From assembly GCF_001296045.1 (NCBI RefSeq), contig NZ_LJHS01000015.1, forward strand, positions 1 to 56,189: a stretch of 56,189 nucleotides of DNA, written 5' to 3'. This document shows positions 47,513-56,189 of the stretch, in pieces; positions within the stretch are counted from its first letter, which is position 1, and every line of letters starts with the position of its first letter. Made by a program: the position numbers and the translations under genes. This DNA comes from Rhizobium sp. AAP43. Lineage in GTDB: Bacteria; Pseudomonadota; Alphaproteobacteria; Rhizobiales; Rhizobiaceae. Below the pieces are notes generated by a model. It was not told where the DNA came from. It worked only from the letters and a program-made list of their open reading frames with translations, and made no database searches.

Positions 47513-49837
47513 TCAGATGCGGAAGGTCATGCTATGCTCGCCCGGTAGTAGTCTGCTCTCCACGCCAGGCGTGACCGGAACACCATTCACGGTGAGATCC
47601 TTTCGGCCGTTTTCGGCCGTGATCGAGGCCGCGACCCCCTCGGGCAACACGACTCTGTAGGTCACCTGATCGCCCTTCAGTGTCCACTCGGCTTCGATGC
47701 GCCCCTGCTTTACATCGTGCCAGGCCTTGACGGGCGAGAGCGCCGGCAGGATGGCAGGATCGAGCGTAACATGCGTGAAGCCTGCCCCCTCAGGCGTCAG
47801 CTCGAGCCCGGCCACATCTTCGAACAGCCACTGGCAGACGGCGCCATAAGCATAATGGTTGTAGCTGTTCATATCCGGATCGTAGATCGAACCATCCTCA
47901 GCCACCGCGTCCCAGCGCTCCCAGATCGACGTTGCGCCACGCTCGACCTGGTAAAGCCAGCCCGGGACCTTCCGATTGAGGAACACCTTTTCCGCAAGGT
48001 CGAGCATGCCGAGCCCGGTGAGTGCCGGCAGTAGCGCGGGGGTGCCGATGAAGCCTGTGCCGATCACGCCATCGGTTTCTTCCACCACACGGCGGAAATA
48101 GTCCCTCCCCGCCGCCTTGTAGTCATCAGGAACGAGATCATACAGGAAAGCCAGCGCCCAGGACGTCTGGTCGTTGTGTGCGATCCGGCCCGACGGTGAA
48201 AAGAACTCGTTGCGGAAGGCCGCGCGGATCTGGTTTGCGCGCTCGTCCAACTGCCGCGTCGCATCGTCACGACCGAGAATGCGGGCAATCCGCGCGGCGA
48301 TCTGTGTCGAGATGAAATGATAAAGGGTGGCCGCACAATCGTCGGCGACGGTGGGTCGGGGCTTGCGGTTGTCGCCGACGGGCTGCAGCCAGTCACCAAA
48401 GGTAAAACCGTGCTCTCCCCAAACGGCTGGCGGGCGAATGATCGGACCGCCCGAAATACCCCAGAGATAGTCGAGCCACTTGATCATCGCCGGGAAGCAC
48501 TCCGCGAGGACCTCTCTATTGCCGTAATGTAGATAGAGCTGCCAGGGGATGATGACGATGGCATCACCCCAGCCTGTCGAACCCGCCCAGTCGCCCCTGT
48601 CGTCGATTGGATGGAGCCGTGTCGGGTCCGGCGAGAAGTGCGGGACGGCACCATTCTCACGCTGGTCGTGCATAACGTCGCGCAGATATTTGATGAGGAA
48701 GCGCTCGCTATCGGCGAGCCAGCAGGCAGTGCCCGCGAAGACCTGCGCATCTCCCGTCCAGCCGAGGCGCTCGTCACGCTGCGGGCAATCCGTGGGGATC
48801 TCGATGAAGTTCGAACGCTGTGACCAGATGGTGTTTTCGACGAGCCGATTGACCGCCGCAACCCCCGTGGTGATGCCACCGGTGGCGACCGGCACCGAGC
48901 TGATCGGCACCATCTCAATGGAGAGCAGACTGACGTCTCCTTCGAGCGTCACCCGGGCGTAGCGAAAGCCCATGAAGGTGAAGAGTGGGGCATAGCTTTC
49001 CTCGCCTTCGCCAGACAGGATGTAACGCAGTTCGGCGCGGGCGCTGCGATAGTTCCGGTTGTCGAAGACCTTGTCCGGTCCGAGGATTTCGGAGTGCTCG
49101 ACGCGGACCGACGCGCCCGCCTTTCCACTGACGCGTAGCCGGATAAAGGCGCCGGCATTCTGACCGAAATCATAGAGGGTTCTGCCCTCGCCATCCTGCC
49201 ACTGATCGATCGGAGTGAGCGGTGCGAGCTCCTTCACCGCATCCGCCTCGTGTGGCACCAGCAGGCCCTTGTCGAACTCGAGCAGGTCTATGCCGGCCTC
49301 GGCGCGAGGTACAATACGCGCATCATAGTCTTCACCGAAATAGATGCCATTGCGCGTCACGGGTGAGAGACCGCTCTTCCAGCTTGCGTCCGTCACGAGC
49401 GAGACTGCGCCGTCGGCCTCGATCTCTGCGATCGCCGCCACACGATCTCCCCAGCAATTGAAGATCGGGTTCGAGGCCCAAAGCAACTGGCTGCGATACC
49501 AGCCATCGCCAAGCCAGATCTCGATCCTGTTTTCGCCGACCTTAAGAAGCTCAGAGACTTCGTATGTCTGGTAGGCTACCCGGTCGTCATAGCAGGTCCA
49601 GCCGGGCGTCAGCAGATCTTCGCCGACACGCTTCCCGTTGATGAAAGCACGATAGAGGCCGAGCGCCGAGATTGCCAAGGTGGCTGTTGAGGGGAGGACA
49701 TCCACTTGCCAATGAGTCTGGACGAAAGTTCCGGCAGCCCCCTGCCCCTTGTCGATCTCGGGCGCGATCATCTCAGCCCGCGCAAATGGCTGACTATCAG
49801 ATGCCAAAGTCGAGCCTGTCAGAGAGGGCCTGTCCAT
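47513..49837 (-). CDS. GH78 alpha-L-rhamnosidase, intracellular
   Basis: A 774-residue glycoside hydrolase of family 78, which removes terminal alpha-L-rhamnose from plant glycosides or pectic oligosaccharides by inversion. The N-terminal beta-domains include 'LGLYRAFINGKRVGEDLLTPGWT' (in two conserved pieces). The catalytic (alpha/alpha)6 domain carries the hallmark 'DCPQRDERLGWTGDAQVF' near residues 345-362, with the general-acid glutamate in DER, and 'TSIWERWD' near 639, which probably holds the base. There is no signal peptide, so it works after uptake of the intact rhamnoside. It is first in the operon, ahead of the importer. ATG 49837 is chosen over the longer frame because of the GGGAG upstream. 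Confidence 0.93.
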   Translation of the reverse strand: MDRPSLTGSTLASDSQPFARAEMIAPEIDKGQGAAGTFVQTHWQVDVLPSTATLAISALGLYRAFINGKRVGEDLLTPGWTCYDDRVAYQTYEVSELLKVGENRIEIWLGDGWYRSQLLWASNPIFNCWGDRVAAIAEIEADGAVSLVTDASWKSGLSPVTRNGIYFGEDYDARIVPRAEAGIDLLEFDKGLLVPHEADAVKELAPLTPIDQWQDGEGRTLYDFGQNAGAFIRLRVSGKAGASVRVEHSEILGPDKVFDNRNYRSARAELRYILSGEGEESYAPLFTFMGFRYARVTLEGDVSLLSIEMVPISSVPVATGGITTGVAAVNRLVENTIWSQRSNFIEIPTDCPQRDERLGWTGDAQVFAGTACWLADSERFLIKYLRDVMHDQRENGAVPHFSPDPTRLHPIDDRGDWAGSTGWGDAIVIIPWQLYLHYGNREVLAECFPAMIKWLDYLWGISGGPIIRPPAVWGEHGFTFGDWLQPVGDNRKPRPTVADDCAATLYHFISTQIAARIARILGRDDATRQLDERANQIRAAFRNEFFSPSGRIAHNDQTSWALAFLYDLVPDDYKAAGRDYFRRVVEETDGVIGTGFIGTPALLPALTGLGMLDLAEKVFLNRKVPGWLYQVERGATSIWERWDAVAEDGSIYDPDMNSYNHYAYGAVCQWLFEDVAGLELTPEGAGFTHVTLDPAILPALSPVKAWHDVKQGRIEAEWTLKGDQVTYRVVLPEGVAASITAENGRKDLTVNGVPVTPGVESRLLPGEHSMTFRI

Positions 49838-49889
49838 GGTGTCTCTACTCCCGCCGGCGCATACCCATCGAGCCGCACCGATCATTTTG

Positions 49890-49941
49890 TGTATCGTTCT
49901 ATGTATATCATTCTACAAACTCGTTTGCCGCGCAAGCGCTT
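49890..49941. promoter_or_regulatory. Operator-like repeats between rhamnosidase and lacI-type gene
   Basis: AAGCGCTT at 49934-49941 is a perfect palindrome of the LacI-family type, centred on CG. CAAACTCGTTTG at 49916-49927 is a near-palindrome (5-bp arms), with its centre 16 bases away. Two similar direct repeats, TGTATCGTTCTA at 49890-49901 and TATATCATTCTA at 49904-49915, lie next to them. All are in the 149-base divergent promoter region. Confidence 0.5.
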
Positions 49942-49986
49942 TTTGCATATAGTGGATCTAAGGATCATGCGCAGACGAGATTAACC

Positions 49987-51012
49987 ATGGAAAAACAGAA
50001 GCTTGGCCCGCCGACTGATCGCGTGACGATCCGCCATGTCGCTGAGCATGCAGGCGTCTCGGTCGCCGCCGTATCCAAGGTGCTGCGCAATGCCTACGGC
50101 GTGTCAGAGGCTCTGCGGACCAAGGTCGAACACGCCATCGACCTTCTGAAGTATCGTCCGTCGACGGCGGCACGGGCCATGCGCGGGCGGACGTATACCG
50201 TTGGCATCCTTGTCGTGGAACTCACCAACCCGTTCGTCCCGGTTCTGCTGGAAGGGATCGACGCAGGTCTGGCCGAGGCGAATTACAAGGCGATGGTCGG
50301 CGTCGGTCGCGCGGCCTCCAAGCTTGAGACATCGATGATCGAGTCGATGATCGACACCAGGATGGATGGCCTGGTCCTGATCGGGCCGCAGATCTCTGGA
50401 AGCGTGGTCGCGCACTATGCGAAACAGATCCCCATCGTCGCCATTGCCCATCACGAACCCCAGGCGAACTTGTACGACACGGTCAATTCGGACGATTTCG
50501 CGGGGGCACAGATGGCCGTCGAAGCGCTGGCATCGTGCGGCTACAGCGACATCACGATGCTGAGCTACGACCGCTCGGACAGCCCCAGTTCGGTCGTCGC
50601 GGTGCAGCGTGAGGCAGGGTACATGGCGGCGATGGCCGCAATCGGATCGGAAGAGAGGGCTCGTATCATCCGCAATCCACATCCGAGCGAGCCAAGGTCG
50701 AAGGAACTGGCGGCGTTGCTCTCTTCGGAAGACAGGCCGCGGGCGATCTTCGCCTGGTCTGATCTCGATGCCATTCCGCTGTTGGCGGCCTGTCACGAAT
50801 TGGGCATCGATGTCCCCGGCACACTCGCAGTCATCGGCTACGACGACTGTTCGCTCGCCGGACAGCCGGCCGTCAGCCTCTCCAGCGTCAATCAGGATCC
50901 GCTAAGCCTTGGCGCACGCGCAAGCGAGCTGCTGCTTAGTCGCATCGAGGGGCGTGAAGATGCGCAGCACGTCATGCTGCCACCAAGGGTGGTGCTTCGT
51001 CGCAGCGTGTGA
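49987..51012 (+). CDS. LacI-family regulator of the rhamnoside operon
   Basis: A 341-residue repressor. The N-terminal helix-turn-helix and hinge are clear ('VTIRHVAEHAGVSVAAVSKVLRN', 'LKYRPSTAARAMRGR' in the hinge helix), followed by a periplasmic-binding-protein-like sugar domain ('GILVVELTNPFVPVLLEGID', 'IFAWSDLDAIPLLAACHELG', 'VIGYDDCSLA'). Divergent transcription from the rhamnosidase and importer points to local control by rhamnose or the rhamnoside. ATG 49987 gives the conserved domain start; the frame is open from 49672 but that part overlaps the rhamnosidase. Confidence 0.93.
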   Translation: MEKQKLGPPTDRVTIRHVAEHAGVSVAAVSKVLRNAYGVSEALRTKVEHAIDLLKYRPSTAARAMRGRTYTVGILVVELTNPFVPVLLEGIDAGLAEANYKAMVGVGRAASKLETSMIESMIDTRMDGLVLIGPQISGSVVAHYAKQIPIVAIAHHEPQANLYDTVNSDDFAGAQMAVEALASCGYSDITMLSYDRSDSPSSVVAVQREAGYMAAMAAIGSEERARIIRNPHPSEPRSKELAALLSSEDRPRAIFAWSDLDAIPLLAACHELGIDVPGTLAVIGYDDCSLAGQPAVSLSSVNQDPLSLGARASELLLSRIEGREDAQHVMLPPRVVLRRSV

Positions 51013-51420
51013 TCTGGCGCAATCACGCACGTTAATTGCACCTGTCTCAACGAAGACGGCGCCAGCGGCTCCGCATTGAACCCTCTACGATCTCTGATCG
51101 CAAGGAATGGGTAAATGCCTTACGGCCGCCCTTACAAACGTTCCGCGAAACGACTTTTCAGCATCGCGCAAATCTCGGAACGTCCAGCGAAGCTGCCAAC
51201 ATCTTTCGAGATCCCCTGACCAAAAATCCGCCAACAATACCAAAGTGGATGCTAAATTAACTAAAGCCGCAGATATGATCTACTCGTTCTGATGGAATTA
51301 ACTGCTGTCTCACCACAGTGTACCGCCAGAAGGACGCCCCCCGCTCAGATTGGAGCGGCGGACGATGGCAGAGATTGACGCATAAGCTGATGTTGAACAG
51401 ACGGGGCGGTAGGTCGGGAA
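51013..51420. other. 408-base gap before the chemotaxis genes
   Basis: No convincing gene on either strand. The middle (51180-51300) is more AT-rich than average and probably carries the promoter of the MCP-like gene. No repeat or RNA gene was recognised. Confidence 0.5.
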
Positions 51421-53163
51421 ATGGGTGAAGCGGCTTTCAAGACATCTAGCTTTTCTGCAGGAGCGTCTCCGACGGAGCTCTCGGACTATGTCGACCGCAT
51501 GGAGGCGGCGCGCGCCTTGATTGAGAAGCGCTTCCTCGACGGTGGATCGGCACTGCTCTCCATTCTCGACGTCTTGAACAACCTCATCGCTTCGCTCGAT
51601 CAACTCAACGGTGCGCTTGACGAGGAGACCGCGCGGGAAACCATGGCAAAGCTCACCTCGTCCATGGATCGCCTCTCCCAGCAGACCAGCATAGAGGCGG
51701 GGCGACAGGAGGGTTTCCAGGAAATCCTGCGGGCCGAACGGGCGCTTGAGCCCCATGTCGATCTCATGCAGGAAACGCTGCGCTATCTGCGCACCTTCGC
51801 CCTGACGGCCAAGATTACTGGAGCAAGCATTGCCGATTTTGCGGGCTTTGCCGAAGAAATCCTCGACCGCATCCAGGAGGGAACCGAACAGGTCGACGAT
51901 TTCGCCGGCAAGGTCCTGACGCTGGGGAGCGGCCTCGGTCCAGCAATCCGCAAAAGCCGCGAAATCGTCTCCAGCTATGACGAGGCCGTGCCGCAGATCC
52001 TTCGAACGCTTTCGGCCGGCGCCGAGGATCTTGGCAACTATCGCAGGCTTCTGGTCGAACGGGCGACCAGTGTCCGCGCTGTCGCCAGTGGCATACAGAT
52101 GAAGCTCGGCGCAATTCTTTCGTCCATGCAGGTCGGCGACATCACGCGTCAACGGATAGAGCATTGCCAGTCCAGCCTGCAGATCCTGTCGGACTATCTG
52201 GTATCGGAACCTGGACATGCGCTGACTGAGGCGCAGAGACAGTCGCTGATCCTGTTGATCCGTAGCCTCGTCTACCGGCAGTTGGAGCATACGATCGAAG
52301 ATTTCGACCGAGACACCGGCAAGATCGTGGCGACCGTCTCCAGCTTTCGCTCGGAGCTTGCGGAAATCGAAGCATTGAGCGCCACCATGTCTGATCGTGC
52401 CTCGGGCGGTAACAACAACGCCATTCGACAGCTCGAGACAGGCATAGACAGTGCCCGAACTGCAGTGCGAGAAGTGGACCACGTCGGCGCAGAAGCATCA
52501 AGACTGAGCCTTGATACGGCAAATATCGTTCGCCAGTTGCTCGAAGGCATCGGCACGGTCCGCGCTGTCCGCACCGACATCCATTACATCGCGCTGAACA
52601 CCAATCTCCGCTGCAGCCGGATTGGTGAAGAGGGCAAGGCCATCAATGTCGTTACGGCCGAGCTTCGGCATTTCGCCGGAAGGCTCGACGAGACCGCCGA
52701 GGATATCCTGGCCGAGCTCCACAGTCTCGAAGCCGCCGCCCAACAACTCGTTGGCCAGATGAATGGTGAAGCTGAAGACAGCCTCGACGGACAGCTGGAA
52801 CAGGTCCGCGACAATCTCCGTGCTGCCGGTGACCGGATGGATACGCAGCTGACGGCGCTCAATGAGCAAAGCCAGACCGCCCTCACCGAGATCAATGGCT
52901 CCCTCAGAAGACTGGATTTCAACGAGGCGCTTGGCGATGTGCTTCGCGATTGTGCCGCACGAATGGAGATCCTTGAAGACGTCGTGCCAGCAGAGGGGCT
53001 GACGGAGGCTCTCGATGTGATCGGGAGCCAGATCGGCCGGCTGTATACGATGGTCGCCGAGCGGGAACTGCATGCGCAGATCATGGGCACCGAGCTCCCT
53101 GCGTCATCCGCCACAGAAAGTGGCACTCTCAGTGATGACGACCTGGACGACGCATTCTTCTGA
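51421..53163 (+). CDS. Soluble, divergent methyl-accepting chemotaxis-like protein
   Basis: A 580-residue protein without membrane segments or HAMP domain. It is predicted to be almost entirely helical, with heptad-like spacing throughout. The stretch 'IHYIALNTNLRCSRIGEEGKAINVVTAELRHFA' (shown in pieces: IHYIALNTNLRCSR, IGEEGKAINVV, TAELRHFA) is where MCPs have the conserved signalling hairpin tip, but Asn-Leu-Leu-Ala-Leu-Asn-Ala is replaced by Asn-Leu-Arg-Cys-Ser-Arg. It ends in an acidic tail 'DDDLDDAFF'. It probably acts in the cytoplasm with the CheW/CheR/CheB encoded convergently. Its signal is unknown. Confidence 0.72.
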   Translation: MGEAAFKTSSFSAGASPTELSDYVDRMEAARALIEKRFLDGGSALLSILDVLNNLIASLDQLNGALDEETARETMAKLTSSMDRLSQQTSIEAGRQEGFQEILRAERALEPHVDLMQETLRYLRTFALTAKITGASIADFAGFAEEILDRIQEGTEQVDDFAGKVLTLGSGLGPAIRKSREIVSSYDEAVPQILRTLSAGAEDLGNYRRLLVERATSVRAVASGIQMKLGAILSSMQVGDITRQRIEHCQSSLQILSDYLVSEPGHALTEAQRQSLILLIRSLVYRQLEHTIEDFDRDTGKIVATVSSFRSELAEIEALSATMSDRASGGNNNAIRQLETGIDSARTAVREVDHVGAEASRLSLDTANIVRQLLEGIGTVRAVRTDIHYIALNTNLRCSRIGEEGKAINVVTAELRHFAGRLDETAEDILAELHSLEAAAQQLVGQMNGEAEDSLDGQLEQVRDNLRAAGDRMDTQLTALNEQSQTALTEINGSLRRLDFNEALGDVLRDCAARMEILEDVVPAEGLTEALDVIGSQIGRLYTMVAERELHAQIMGTELPASSATESGTLSDDDLDDAFF

Positions 53164-53364
53164 GCGGCGGCATCCGCAACCGGCGCGGCTCGCTCGTGGA
53201 CCGTGCGTGTTGTGCCCATGCGCCTTTTCTGCAGGGACTGAGGAAGCGCAACCTGTCAAGGTTCAGACCACGTCTCGCATGCGAATACGCACCGCCGGGC
53301 GAGCAAGCCCAGCGCCGCTCACTTTATTTAAGCTTGAATGCAGCTCTTGGTGATCGTCCTCTGT

Positions 53365-53382
53365 CCGGTCGCGTCAGACCGG
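53365..53382. terminator. Small hairpin between the MCP-like gene and cheB
   Basis: CCGGTC at 53365-53370 pairs with GACCGG at 53377-53382 around a six-base loop. It lies five bases past the cheB stop codon, between convergent genes. It is short and has no U-tract, so the call is tentative. Confidence 0.35.
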
Positions 53383-53386
53383 TAGA

Positions 53387-55349
<1,963 letters not shown>

Positions 55350-55353
55350 GATA

Positions 55354-55845
55354 CTATGCCACCTGCCGCGCGTCTAAGCTGGCGCGCTGGATCTCTTCAC
55401 CCTGATGGGCGAAGAGCCGGGAAAGATCGATGATCACCACGAAATCACTTGTCCGCCGGACGACACCCTGAATGTAATCGGACTCCCAGCGCACCCCGAT
55501 CTGCGGGGCACTGTCGATTTGATCCAAGTGAAAGGGTGTAACCTCGAAGACCTTGTCTGCCATCATGCCAAGTGTCAGCACCCGCCCATCACAGGGAATG
55601 TCGAGCACGAGTACGCGGGTATGGTGAGTGAGGACCGTCGCCGCCATGCCCAGACGTCGACGCAGGTCGATTATCGGCACGCCTTGGCCGCGCACATCCC
55701 TGAGGCCCAGGAGATAGTCCGGGCCCTGCGGAATTTTGAAAGCATGCTCGTGGTCGAGGATTTCACGCACCACCTCGACTGGAACCGCGAAGATCTCTTC
55801 ACCCATGGCGAAGGTAACGAACTGGGCCTCGGACCGCGCCATCAT
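55354..55845 (-). CDS. cheW: Chemotaxis coupling protein
   Basis: A 163-residue CheW with the usual N-terminal 'QFVTFAMGEEIFAVPVEVVREIL', 'LLGLRDVRGQGVPIIDLRRRLG' (shown over two blocks in the family) and 'MMADKVFEVTPF'. It links receptors to CheA. ATG 55845 overlaps the receptor gene stop as ATGA, which supports this start over the ATG one codon later. No cheA or cheY is in the window. Confidence 0.95.
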   Translation of the reverse strand: MMARSEAQFVTFAMGEEIFAVPVEVVREILDHEHAFKIPQGPDYLLGLRDVRGQGVPIIDLRRRLGMAATVLTHHTRVLVLDIPCDGRVLTLGMMADKVFEVTPFHLDQIDSAPQIGVRWESDYIQGVVRRTSDFVVIIDLSRLFAHQGEEIQRASLDARQVA

Positions 55846-56189
55846 GCAATCTCCCGAAATTCGTGGTCGGCTTCATCCGGTCCACCCATCGACATGTCGA
55901 GTTTGAAGCCGTTGACGCGGGCCTGCTGAGCTGCAACCGTCATGCCTGAAGCAGACTTGGCTGACTTGGCCGATGGGCTTGTGCCTTGCCGACCGGCGAA
56001 TCCTGCACTCCGATGCTGTTTGGAGGCTTGATGAGGGCGACCTGCAGTGGACTGCGCGATTCGGAAGAAGCTGATCGATTCCAGCATCTCCTCAGCCTGC
56101 GCCGACAATTGTTCAGATGTTGAGGACATCGCCTCGGAGGCTCCGGCATTCTGCTGGGTCACCTTGTCGAGCTGCTGGATGGCCTCGTT
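55842..56189 (-). CDS. C-terminal end of a methyl-accepting chemotaxis protein
   Basis: The frame runs from the right window edge to a stop at 55842. It begins 'NEAIQQLDKVTQQNAGASEAMSS' (split: NEAIQQLDKVTQQNAG, ASEAMSSTSEQLSAQAEEM), which is the end of the MCP signalling domain just past its hairpin. A low-complexity tail of about 75 residues follows, rich in Ser, Ala, Lys and Gln, and ends 'EFREIA'. No NWETF-type CheR/CheB docking pentapeptide is present. The gene is the first visible member of an MCP-cheW-cheR-cheB operon. Confidence 0.9.
   Translation of the reverse strand, partial: NEAIQQLDKVTQQNAGASEAMSSTSEQLSAQAEEMLESISFFRIAQSTAGRPHQASKQHRSAGFAGRQGTSPSAKSAKSASGMTVAAQQARVNGFKLDMSMGGPDEADHEFREIA

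Overview
The window looks like a piece of an alphaproteobacterial genome, most likely Rhizobiaceae (Rhizobium, Agrobacterium or Sinorhizobium relatives). The basis is the roughly 60% GC content, the Ti-type TraA relaxase with a rhizobial-type oriT, PutA paired with an Lrp-type PutR, the many ABC importers, and the divergent soluble chemotaxis protein. No rRNA, tRNA or CRISPR array was seen. I cannot tell from sequence whether it is chromosome, chromid or plasmid.

Layout. (1) 1-7240: an unassigned biosynthetic cluster. It holds the first codons of a probable methyltransferase, a GT4 glycosyltransferase, a 6-pyruvoyl-tetrahydropterin-synthase-like protein with a rebuilt active site, a zinc-less MDR dehydrogenase, a RibA-type GTP cyclohydrolase with an extra N-terminal domain, a CDP-alcohol phosphatidyltransferase, an LPG-synthase/flippase-type membrane protein and a membrane-anchored sulfatase-like enzyme. 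(2) 7227-14266: hydroxycinnamate and 4-hydroxybenzoate catabolism (pobR, pobA, aldehyde dehydrogenase, MarR regulator, CoA ligase, hydratase/lyase), followed by a CsbD-like stress protein. (3) 14723-21961: a 5-oxoproline (pyroglutamate) operon with a biotin carboxylase, a PxpB-PxpC fusion, a DUF1445/YcsI protein, PxpA and an NRAMP-like transporter, facing a GntR regulator. (4) 22011-26112: a thioesterase, then an orphan conjugative relaxase TraA beside an oriT. (5) 26326-35013: a peptide ABC importer operon with a cytoplasmic gamma-glutamyltransferase, a DUF1028 protein and its own GntR regulator. (6) 35365-39901: putA and divergent putR. (7) 40147-43170: an accessory patch with a perfect 29-bp palindrome, a GSU2403-type nucleotidyltransferase-fold protein, an IS30-family insertion sequence and a truncated aldo/keto reductase. 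(8) 43438-51012: a sugar ABC importer with a GH78 alpha-L-rhamnosidase and a divergent LacI regulator. (9) 51421-56189: chemotaxis genes (soluble MCP-like protein, cheB, cheR, cheW, and the C-terminus of an MCP).

How they fit together. Blocks 3, 5 and 6 all feed glutamate: import and cleavage of gamma-glutamyl peptides, ring opening of 5-oxoproline, and oxidation of proline. Block 2 turns plant phenylpropenoids such as p-coumarate into hydroxybenzoates and then protocatechuate. Block 8 takes up and cleaves rhamnosides. Together with chemotaxis this is the profile of a plant- or soil-associated heterotroph. The least explained part is block 1: GTP- and pterin-type chemistry next to glycosyl transfer, phospholipid-type transfer, a possible flippase and a periplasm-facing hydrolase/transferase suggests an undescribed modified lipid or envelope component.
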